Source: Lysobacterales bacterium
Lineage (GTDB): Bacteria > Pseudomonadota > Gammaproteobacteria > Xanthomonadales > Marinicellaceae
NCBI GenBank assembly: GCA_015494035.1
Contig: WGBZ01000128.1
Coordinates: forward strand, 1-5,303
DNA length: 5,303 nucleotides
Direction: 5' to 3'
The translations under genes and the position numbers were made by a program. The notes below the pieces were generated by a model that had not been told where the DNA came from, did no database searches, and saw only the letters and a list, made by a program, of their open reading frames with translations. Every line of letters begins with the position of its first letter. The stretch's first letter is position 1. Positions 1 through 5,303 of the stretch are shown one piece after another.

Positions 1-10
1 TACAAAGCCC

Positions 11-997
11 GTGAAAGATACCACAAGCACGACCCAAAAACCCGGGGATTTGCCCGGCGGCAGCGCTGCTGCACCCATGCTGGTGGTGGCGGTGTCCTCC
101 CGAACCCTGTTTGACCTGAGTGAGTCACACCGGATTTTTCTGCAGGAAGGGGTGGAAGCTTATCGCAAGTACCAGCTGGCCCATGAAAATGAACCCCTGG
201 CCAGGGGCACGGCCTTCGGGTTGGTGGAAAAGCTGCTCAATATCCGCCATCCACAGACCGGTCAAGCACTGGTGGAAGTGGTGCTGGTTTCACGCAATTC
301 CGGAGATACGGGTTTGCGTGTTTTCAATTCCATTGAACATTACGGGTTGCCTATTGAGCGGGCGGCTTTTACCAATGGCGAGTCGCCCTACCAGTACTTG
401 TCCGCTTTTGGCGCCCACCTGTTTTTGTCGGCGCACAATGAAGACGTGGAAAAGGCACTGCAAGCCGGCTACGCCGCGGCGCATTTGAAAAACCAGCCTG
501 CCGAGGCAGCATCCGGTGGCGATCAGGTGCGAATTGCCTTTGATGGCGATGCGGTGCTGTTTTCCGATGAGTCGGAACAGGTTTACAAAAGTCAGGGGCT
601 GGAAGCGTTCAAGGCCAATGAGCACAAACTGGCCAACAAGCCATTGCCCGGTGGCCCCTTCAAACCCTTTTTACAGGCTTTGCACCGGCTGCAGGCGGTT
701 TTTCCTGCCGACAGTTCGCCCATTCGCACGGCGCTGGTGACGGCCCGTTCCGCGCCTTCCCACAAGCGGGTGATTCTGACCTTGCGGCAGTGGGACATTC
801 GCATCGATGAAGCCCTGTTTCTGGGTGGGCGCGAGAAAGGCGAATTCCTCGAGGCGTTCATGGCTGACATTTTCTTTGATGATCAGCTGGTTCACATTCA
901 TTCGGCCAGTGGCAAGGTGCCTTCCGGGCACGTGCCCTATGGCGTGGCCAACCGGGCACCGGAAAGTGCCGATGGAGACGAAACGGGCTCAAAATAA
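11..997 (+). CDS. Cytosolic 5'-nucleotidase (cN-I-like, HAD fold)
   Basis: Predicted to hydrolyse nucleoside 5'-monophosphates (AMP/IMP type) to nucleoside plus phosphate in the cytoplasm. Seen: an N-terminal strand AVSSRTLFDL at residues 27-36, typical of the 5'-nucleotidase family related to animal cytosolic 5'-nucleotidase I. A HAD motif I FDGDAVLF lies at 177-184, with D178 the likely nucleophile and D180 the likely general acid/base. LVTARS at 242-247 (T244) matches motif II, K276 in GGREKGEF is the likely motif III lysine, and FFDDQ at 288-292 (D290, D291) is motif IV, so the catalytic set looks complete. There is no signal peptide. The start is uncertain: the GTG at 11 has no visible Shine-Dalgarno and the frame stays open to the window edge, so the gene could begin upstream. 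ATG 77 (M23) sits immediately before the conserved strand but also lacks a clear Shine-Dalgarno. Residues 1-22 are low-complexity and unlike the domain. The last ~20 residues are polar and probably disordered. The gene is convergent with the membrane protein gene at 1121-1570 and ends ~70 bases before a terminator. Confidence 0.85.
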   Translation: MKDTTSTTQKPGDLPGGSAAAPMLVVAVSSRTLFDLSESHRIFLQEGVEAYRKYQLAHENEPLARGTAFGLVEKLLNIRHPQTGQALVEVVLVSRNSGDTGLRVFNSIEHYGLPIERAAFTNGESPYQYLSAFGAHLFLSAHNEDVEKALQAGYAAAHLKNQPAEAASGGDQVRIAFDGDAVLFSDESEQVYKSQGLEAFKANEHKLANKPLPGGPFKPFLQALHRLQAVFPADSSPIRTALVTARSAPSHKRVILTLRQWDIRIDEALFLGGREKGEFLEAFMADIFFDDQLVHIHSASGKVPSGHVPYGVANRAPESADGDETGSK

Positions 998-1064
998 TTG
1001 CCCACTGTTCAGGTGTCTTCGCTGTGGCTAGGTCGATCGTTGCTCAATGGCTCAGATTGAAACC

Positions 1065-1097
1065 ACCAAAAAAGCCGGTCTTGCCGGCTTTTTTGGT
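1065..1097. terminator. Bidirectional intrinsic terminator between convergent genes
   Basis: A perfect 14-bp stem (1065-1078 with 1084-1097) encloses a 5-base loop TCTTG. The GC-rich core GCCGG/CCGGC is flanked by six A on the left and six T on the right, so the hairpin gives a U-tract in either direction. It lies ~70 bases after the 5'-nucleotidase stop (+) and 24 bases after the membrane-protein stop (-). It is well placed to end both transcripts. Confidence 0.9.
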
Positions 1098-1120
1098 TCG
1101 GATTTGACAAGATGCGCGGT

Positions 1121-1570
1121 TTACTTTTCTAGTTTGCCGACCACCCAGCCTAGAATCGGGCCGGATATCACGTAAGCAATCAGCATATCAATGGCCCACC
1201 AGATCCAGATTTTGGCCGGCAGGTTAAACACGCCGGACCAGGCCGCCATCATCATGGCGGTGATGACCCACATAAGCAGGCCGAACTTGAGACCCTTGAG
1301 CCAGTCCGGGCCGGTAAAAACGGGCCGCAACCAGACAAAGATCACGGTCTGGAGGAAGGCACTGATCACCGCCACGGTGATCCAATAAGGCATCAAGGCG
1401 GCCATGTCCGGTGGCTCCCGGGTCAATTCCGGCCGCCAGAACTGGCTGGTTGCATGGTAGGCTTCGGCCAGAATGCCTTCGTGTATCCAGGCGCCGGTGA
1501 CAAACATGCCGAGTAACTGCTGCACCACAAAAAAGGCGAGCGTGCCGGCGATAATGGTCTTGATTTTCAT
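1121..1570 (-). CDS. Small four-helix integral membrane protein, function unknown
   Basis: A protein of 149 residues that I do not recognise as a named family. Four hydrophobic segments are visible: about 5-27 (could double as an uncleaved signal anchor), 59-81, 94-115 and 121-144. A ~30-residue polar loop (about 29-58) containing HEG, HATSQFW and REPP lies between helices 1 and 2. Short basic stretches (K2-K4, K92/K95, C-terminal GKLEK) suggest both termini face the cytoplasm. Helices 2-4 are rich in Trp and Met. The start at 1570 is chosen because AGGGGA sits about 6 bases upstream; a GTG at 1615 in the same frame would add 15 polar residues before the hydrophobic helix and is less likely. 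It has its own candidate promoter (1669-1697) behind the algC terminator and its own terminator (1065-1097), so it appears monocistronic. The composition suggests a small inner-membrane DUF-type protein; no catalytic motif is evident. Confidence 0.8.
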   Translation of the reverse strand: MKIKTIIAGTLAFFVVQQLLGMFVTGAWIHEGILAEAYHATSQFWRPELTREPPDMAALMPYWITVAVISAFLQTVIFVWLRPVFTGPDWLKGLKFGLLMWVITAMMMAAWSGVFNLPAKIWIWWAIDMLIAYVISGPILGWVVGKLEK

Positions 1571-1668
1571 GGGGTTCCCCTGTTGAAGATGGTTGTTATG
1601 GTATTGACGGATCACGTTTTTCTGGCACTGAGGTTTTTTCGATCCATTGTTGCCACGGTGATTCGTGA

Positions 1669-1697
1669 GTCGTATCTTGCCATTGCCTAACGGTCAA
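1669..1697 (-). promoter_or_regulatory. Candidate sigma70 promoter for the membrane protein gene
   Basis: On the minus strand, TTGACC (1692-1697, 5/6 to the -35 consensus) is followed by a 17-base spacer and TACGAC (1669-1674, a weak 3/6 -10). The predicted transcription start would be near 1662, leaving a leader of about 90 bases before the ATG at 1570. It lies just after the terminator of the upstream gene, where an independent promoter is expected. The -10 is poor, so this is tentative. Confidence 0.35.
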
Positions 1698-1748
1698 TGC
1701 AAACGCGAGTCATTTCACGACTGAGGAGGAGTCAGGATAAATCAAAGA

Positions 1749-1777
1749 GGCAAAAAACACCGGCAAGACCGGCGTTT
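1749..1777 (-). terminator. Intrinsic terminator downstream of algC
   Basis: Read on the minus strand, AAACGCCGG (1777-1769), loop TCTTG (1768-1764) and CCGGTGTTT (1763-1755) form a 9-bp stem with one G-U pair, followed by further T (six T in all, 1757-1752). On the plus strand that wobble becomes an A-C mismatch and there is no long T-tract, so it works leftwards. It lies about 60 bases past the algC stop and probably ends the dut-algC transcript. Confidence 0.8.
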
Positions 1778-1838
1778 GATGCAGACACTATTTTTGTTGA
1801 ACATCATTCAGGCGCGTTCTTGGGTGGAATGCCATTGC

Positions 1839-4220
1839 TTAAAAGGGGAGTTTCAGGTCCGGTTTTAATTTCAGCAGTTGGGTGCGGAATTCCTCCTGAA
1901 TGCGTTTGAGGCTCTCTTCGTTGTCGGCGTCGAAACGCAGCACCAGGCAGGGCGTGGTGTTGGAACAGCGAACCAGCCCCCAGCCGTCGCCAAAATCGGC
2001 GCGGATGCCGTCAATGGTGGTGATATGGGCGTCGGGAAATTCAGCCTGTTGCTGAAATTGTTCCATAAAGGCGTAATGCTCCCCTTCGTTCATTTCCACT
2101 TTTAGTTCGGGCGTGCTGACACCTTTGGGCAGTTCGGCAAAGACTTCCTCGGGCAGGCGGTCGTCCTGATCAAGGATTTCCAGCAATCTGGCGGCGGCAT
2201 AAATGCCATCATCAAAGCCAAACCAGCGCTCCTTGAAGAAGAAGTGACCACTCATTTCACCGGCCAGTGCCGCACCGGTTTCCTTGAGCTTGGTTTTCAT
2301 GAAGGAATGCCCGGTTTTCCACATGATGGGCATGCCGCCGTACTGCACGATCATTTTTGGCAGGTGACCGGTGCATTTCACATCGAAAATAATGGCCGAG
2401 CCGGGTTGTCGGGTGAGCACGTCTTTGGCAAACAGCATCAGCAGGCGGTCGGAATAAATGATTTCGCCGTCCTTGCTGACCACGCCCAGGCGATCGGCGT
2501 CACCATCAAAGGCAATGCCAATGTCGGCGTCCATGGCCTTGACCGTGGCAATCAGATCCTGAAGATTTTCCGGCACGCTGGGGTCGGGGTGATGGTTGGG
2601 GAAATTGCCATCGACCTCGCAGTGCAACGGCACCACCTCGCAACCGATTTCTTCCAGCAATTGGGGCGCCAGCGCGCCGCCAATGCCATTGCCGCAGTCC
2701 ACTACCACCCGCGGGCTGTTTTCCAGTTGAATGTCTGAGGACACGAAGTCGATGTAGTCATCCACAATGTCCATTTGCTGGGTGCGCCCATCACCGCTGT
2801 GCAGGCGGCCATCGGCGATGCGCTCATAAAGGTTGGTGATGTCATCGCCGGCCAGCGTGTCGCCCAGCAGCATGGTTTTGAGGCCGTTGTAATTGGGCGG
2901 ATTGTGGCTGCCTGTGACCATGACGCCACTGCCGGTATCCAGGTGGTGAGTGGCGAAATACAGCACACCGGTGGGCACGGCGCCAATGTCAATCACATCG
3001 CAGCCGGCGGCATTGATGCCTTCAATCAGGGCCTGTTGCAGACGTGGGCCGGAAAGACGCCCATCGCGGGCCACCACGATCTCCTTGCCGCCACGGTCGA
3101 TGCATTCGCTGCCAATGGACTGGCCAATGAGGCGCACGCTGTCTTCGGTCAGGCTTTCATCGACCACGCCACGGATGTCATAAGCGCGGAAAATGGACGG
3201 GTCAAGAGCGGAATGGGGCATAGCAGGTGTCGGTGGTAATTTGGGGCCGCTATTATCCGCGATTTCCTCGTCAAAATCTTCCTCTTCATCATTGGCTTGC
3301 AGTATGCCCGCCGGCCCACTGGCTTCGGGGGTTTTGATGGGCACGTAATCATCGTGTTCGTGACTGGCCAATTTGCGTTGCTGGTAGGCACGCCAGAACA
3401 GGAGACTTAATCCGCCAAAGGCCACCAGCCCGGCCAGGCTGCCTATGAGCAGGGAATACCACGGCAGATCCATCAAAGCGCCGTTTTCGCGATCGTAGCG
3501 ATAGCCGACCTGGAAGTAACTGCCGGGCACTTTGAGTTTGTGCGACTGATGGCTGGAAGCGGAGGCCTTGCCCCATAACAACAGTGATACGTTGCTGTAT
3601 TTGCCGGCATTCTGCATCAGGGTGATCTGGCCTTTGTCAACGCCGCTTTTATCCAGGTTTTTTAACAGAGGGTCCACCGGAAAACTGCTCAACAGATAGA
3701 TTTTTCGCTGCGGGTCAATGACGCGCACAAAATTCAGGTACTGTTCCTTTTGACCGTACAGATGAATTTCCGGCAAGGGGTTCTTGCCCGTGGTTTCGGC
3801 CTCCTGCAGCATGTCGAGGGTGGCGAAATTAATCTGTGGAAAGCCCGGCTGGGGGGTAATGCTGCTTAAGGGCTGGTCAATGATCTGCACTCGCAGGCTG
3901 TCAGGCAAACTCTTGCTGAGCTGTTTTTCCAGCTCCGCCTTGCGAGCGGGGTCATACCGCGGTGGGTCACCAAAGGTGTTTGCAATGGCGTTGTCCAGCT
4001 GGCCCTGCACCTGTTTCAGATTACGGTCGACCTGTTCATAGATGGCCTTGGCGCCGGTTTTGAGGTGCGATTCGAGGCGGTGCTGGGAATACTGTTTCCA
4101 CAGCGCATGGGAAAACAGAAACACAAGCCCTAAAGCGGCCACCGCACCCACAAGAAACAGCACATTGCCGATCAGTTCGCCTTCCTTTTTGCTGCCTTGC
4201 AGTGCTTTGGGTTCGCTCAT
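1839..4220 (-). CDS. algC: Membrane-anchored phosphomannomutase/phosphoglucomutase AlgC (long form)
   Basis: Interconverts mannose-6-P/mannose-1-P and glucose-6-P/glucose-1-P for alginate-like exopolysaccharide, LPS and related sugar-nucleotide pathways. The protein has 793 residues; P. aeruginosa AlgC as classically described has 463. The catalytic half starts near residue 341 (PSIFRAYDIRG). It carries the phosphoserine loop TGSHNPP (436-442, S438), the metal loop DGDADR (572-577; D572, D574, D576), the sugar-specificity loop GEMSGH (654-659; E655, S657), H638, and the phosphate-binding RCSNTTP (751-757, R751). All sit exactly 330 residues after their P. aeruginosa counterparts as I recall them, so the enzyme looks intact. 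The N-terminal half has a transmembrane helix at about 16-38, a ~210-residue presumably periplasmic region with a coiled-coil-like start (about 49-80), a second helix at about 254-277, and an acidic/proline-rich linker (DEEEDFDEE, 311-319; PPTP, 329-332) leading to the cytoplasmic enzyme. The in-frame ATG at M334 (3221) has no Shine-Dalgarno, which favours a true fusion. The Shine-Dalgarno at the chosen start is weak (ACGGA). The gene lies 96 bases after dut on the same strand, probably in one operon. Confidence 0.95.
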   Translation of the reverse strand: MSEPKALQGSKKEGELIGNVLFLVGAVAALGLVFLFSHALWKQYSQHRLESHLKTGAKAIYEQVDRNLKQVQGQLDNAIANTFGDPPRYDPARKAELEKQLSKSLPDSLRVQIIDQPLSSITPQPGFPQINFATLDMLQEAETTGKNPLPEIHLYGQKEQYLNFVRVIDPQRKIYLLSSFPVDPLLKNLDKSGVDKGQITLMQNAGKYSNVSLLLWGKASASSHQSHKLKVPGSYFQVGYRYDRENGALMDLPWYSLLIGSLAGLVAFGGLSLLFWRAYQQRKLASHEHDDYVPIKTPEASGPAGILQANDEEEDFDEEIADNSGPKLPPTPAMPHSALDPSIFRAYDIRGVVDESLTEDSVRLIGQSIGSECIDRGGKEIVVARDGRLSGPRLQQALIEGINAAGCDVIDIGAVPTGVLYFATHHLDTGSGVMVTGSHNPPNYNGLKTMLLGDTLAGDDITNLYERIADGRLHSGDGRTQQMDIVDDYIDFVSSDIQLENSPRVVVDCGNGIGGALAPQLLEEIGCEVVPLHCEVDGNFPNHHPDPSVPENLQDLIATVKAMDADIGIAFDGDADRLGVVSKDGEIIYSDRLLMLFAKDVLTRQPGSAIIFDVKCTGHLPKMIVQYGGMPIMWKTGHSFMKTKLKETGAALAGEMSGHFFFKERWFGFDDGIYAAARLLEILDQDDRLPEEVFAELPKGVSTPELKVEMNEGEHYAFMEQFQQQAEFPDAHITTIDGIRADFGDGWGLVRCSNTTPCLVLRFDADNEESLKRIQEEFRTQLLKLKPDLKLPF

Positions 4221-4316
4221 GGGATTGGATCCGTCATGGGGTGAGTTAAGGTGGTTTCTGGTTCTTTTGTGGTTTTTCGTCAGCCTGTTGTTTTTTAACC
4301 TGTTGCGTTTTAGGGG

Positions 4317-4772
4317 TCAGTGGCTGCCCGAGGAGCCAAAGCCGCCCGCGCCGCGATCACTTTCCTCAAAGGTCTCCACCACGTTCAGGCGGGCCTGGAT
4401 CACCGGCACCAGGATCATTTGCGCAATGCGTTCGCCGGCCTCAATGGTGTAAGGGGTGTTGCTGCGATTCCAACAGGAGACGAACAGCTGCCCTTGGTAA
4501 TCGCTGTCAATCAGCCCCACCAGGTTGCCCAGTACCAGGCCGTGGCGGTGGCCCAGGCCTGATCGCGGCAGGATGAGTGCGGCGACGGACGGGTCCTTGA
4601 TGTGCATGGCCATGCCGGTGGGAATCAGCTCGGTCTGGCCCGGTTCAATGGTCAGACTGCCATCAACGCAGGCGCGCAGGTCGATGCCGGCCGACCCATC
4701 AGTGGCGTGCCTGGGTAGTTCGAATTCGGCGCCCAGTCGCGGGTCGAGAATTTTGATGTCGATGTCTTTCAT
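4317..4772 (-). CDS. dut: Deoxyuridine 5'-triphosphate nucleotidohydrolase (dUTPase)
   Basis: Homotrimeric cytosolic enzyme splitting dUTP into dUMP and pyrophosphate, which prevents uracil incorporation into DNA and feeds thymidylate synthesis. At 151 residues it has the normal bacterial length. All five family motifs are visible: I GSAGIDL (26-32), II PRSGLG (69-74), [16 protein letters not shown] (82-94, with D89 the likely catalytic aspartate and Y92 the uracil-discriminating tyrosine), IV GERIAQM (113-119), and [11 protein letters not shown] (140-149), the glycine-rich C-terminal arm that closes over the substrate. The start [12 protein letters not shown] matches the usual N-terminus. 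The Shine-Dalgarno is poor: GGA 7 bases before the ATG, with a better GAGGGG about 15 bases away, too distant for normal use. It is the first gene after the divergent promoter region and is followed by algC. In related bacteria coaBC normally precedes it; here it does not. Confidence 0.97.
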   Translation of the reverse strand: MKDIDIKILDPRLGAEFELPRHATDGSAGIDLRACVDGSLTIEPGQTELIPTGMAMHIKDPSVAALILPRSGLGHRHGLVLGNLVGLIDSDYQGQLFVSCWNRSNTPYTIEAGERIAQMILVPVIQARLNVVETFEESDRGAGGFGSSGSH

Positions 4773-4837
4773 GCCGTCGTCCGTGATCCCCTCAAATGAT
4801 GTGAATAGTTAGCAGGGCGAACGCCGCGGTGGCCGAT

Positions 4838-4853
4838 GCGCTCTCCCCAGCGC
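4838..4853 (-). other. Small hairpin in the predicted dut leader
   Basis: GCGCT and AGCGC (4838-4842 and 4849-4853) form a 5-bp stem around a 6-base loop that reads GGGGAG in the minus-strand RNA. It falls between the predicted dut transcription start (~4865) and the dut start codon. A role in translation is possible but the stem is short, so it may be chance. Confidence 0.25.
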
Positions 4854-4871
4854 GCATGAGTTATTGCCAGA

Positions 4872-4900
4872 ATGGTAACGTATGCCCCTGTGGGTGTAAA
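4872..4900 (-). promoter_or_regulatory. Probable sigma70 promoter for dut-algC
   Basis: On the minus strand, TTTACA (4895-4900, 5/6 to the -35 consensus) is followed by a 17-base spacer and TACCAT (4872-4877, 4/6 to the -10 consensus). The predicted start near 4865 gives a leader of about 90 bases before the dut ATG. This is the best promoter-like match in the radC/dut intergenic region. No equally good promoter for radC was found on the plus strand. Confidence 0.55.
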
Positions 4901-5019
4901 CCGGAAGCGGCTCAACAATGTGACGATGGTGGCAGAATTCCTACGCCACAGCCGGTTTTTGCCCATCGTCGGGTCAGCCCTGACAGGGATAAACTGACGT
5001 TTTCGCCCGGAACTCACTC

Positions 5020-5303
5020 ATGACAGAAAACCACTGGCCCAGGCACGAGCGACCACGGGAACGCTTGCTGGCTCATGGTGCGGCGGCACTCAGTGACACC
5101 GAGTTGCTGGCCATCTTCCTTCGCACCGGAACGGCTGGACGTTCCGTGATGGAGCTGGCCGGCGATTTGTTGGCCCGTTTTGGCAATGTGAAAAATATCA
5201 TTGATGCCGATTGTGACACTTTTTGTCAGATCAGGGGGCTGGGGCAGGCCAAATATTGTCAGTTGCAAGCGGCCTCGGAATTGATGCTGCGCCATCACAA
5301 GGC
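5020..5303 (+). CDS. radC: RadC family protein, 5' part (runs off the window)
   Basis: The first 94 codons of a RadC/UPF0758 protein; the frame is open to the last base. Seen: the family start pattern PRERLLAHGAAALSDTELLAIFLRTGT (residues 12-38), very like E. coli RadC (PREKML..G..ALTDVELLALFLRTGT), then a helix-hairpin-helix-like stretch around FCQIRGLGQAKYCQLQAASEL (68-88) with the G-x-G turn IRGLGQAK. The C-terminal JAB/MPN metalloprotease-like domain with its HxH...D zinc motif lies beyond the window and cannot be checked. The family is annotated for DNA repair, but its biochemical function is not settled; plasmid and prophage copies are common. This copy sits next to dut, the usual chromosomal location. 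The start at 5020 is the family-like ATG; only a weak GGAA lies 7 bases upstream. It is divergent from dut. Confidence 0.92.
   Translation, partial: MTENHWPRHERPRERLLAHGAAALSDTELLAIFLRTGTAGRSVMELAGDLLARFGNVKNIIDADCDTFCQIRGLGQAKYCQLQAASELMLRHHK

Noticed and set aside
2244..2738. A 164-codon plus-strand frame inside algC (and others at 2775-3239 and 4042-4452).
   Set aside because: These are antisense shadows of algC and dut, whose own frames carry full family motifs. Their His/Gly/Ala-rich translations are typical of the reverse strand of such genes.
11..4772. A joint nucleotide-salvage module made of the 5'-nucleotidase and dUTPase.
   Set aside because: They lie on opposite strands, separated by two terminators and two unrelated genes, so no co-regulation is supported.
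4922..4970. Inverted repeat GACGATGG ... CCATCGTC (4922-4929 and 4963-4970) upstream of radC.
   Set aside because: Eight-base arms 33 bases apart are expected by chance about once in a few hundred bases of this kind, and the loop does not form a compelling operator or terminator.
4973..4984. GTCAG-CC-CTGAC palindrome just upstream of radC, considered as an SOS/LexA or other operator.
   Set aside because: It does not fit the gammaproteobacterial LexA box (CTG-N10-CAG) and the arms are only five bases, so no regulator can be assigned.
4769..5017. An 82-codon open frame on the minus strand filling the radC/dut gap.
   Set aside because: It is basic and low in recognisable motifs, does not resemble CoaBC, overlaps the predicted dut promoter and leader, and has no ribosome binding site. 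Probably a chance open frame.
1..5303. Mobile elements, CRISPR array, tRNA/rRNA, phage or defence genes.
   Set aside because: No transposase or integrase motifs, terminal repeats, spaced direct repeats or RNA-gene signatures were seen; all substantial frames are explained by housekeeping-type genes and one small membrane protein.

Overview
The window looks like chromosome from a gammaproteobacterium of moderate GC content, probably Pseudomonadales or Oceanospirillales in the broad sense (Alcanivorax- or Marinobacter-like). The basis is a Dut close to the E. coli/Pseudomonas type and an AlgC whose catalytic half aligns with Pseudomonas aeruginosa AlgC at a constant offset of 330 residues at every active-site landmark checked. 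Placement is by protein resemblance recalled from memory; genus is not resolved.

Layout from left to right: (1) a cytosolic 5'-nucleotidase (+, 11-997) with HAD-type catalytic motifs; (2) a strong, nearly symmetrical terminator (1065-1097) serving two convergent genes; (3) a small four-helix membrane protein of unknown function (-, 1121-1570) with a good ribosome binding site and its own candidate promoter; (4) a minus-strand terminator (1749-1777) closing the next unit; (5) algC (-, 1839-4220), a phosphomannomutase/phosphoglucomutase fused to a membrane-anchored N-terminal half with a periplasmic domain; (6) dut (-, 4317-4772), dUTPase, upstream of algC; (7) a divergent intergenic region (4773-5019) with a good sigma70-like promoter for dut-algC; (8) the 5' part of radC (+, 5020 to the window edge).

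dut and algC form a likely two-gene operon running leftwards from the 4872-4900 promoter to the 1749-1777 terminator. Dut keeps dUTP out of DNA and supplies dUMP for thymidylate synthesis. AlgC makes mannose-1-P and glucose-1-P for exopolysaccharide and LPS. The pairing is a conserved gammaproteobacterial neighbourhood rather than a shared pathway. In relatives the order is usually radC / coaBC-dut-algC-argB. Here coaBC is missing between radC and dut, and argB does not follow algC, so the neighbourhood has been rearranged on both sides.

I see no mobile element, CRISPR array, tRNA or rRNA, and no convincing new multi-gene system. The points most worth a second look are the membrane-anchored AlgC fusion, the missing coaBC and argB, the uncharacterised membrane protein, and two terminators sharing a 14-base core.
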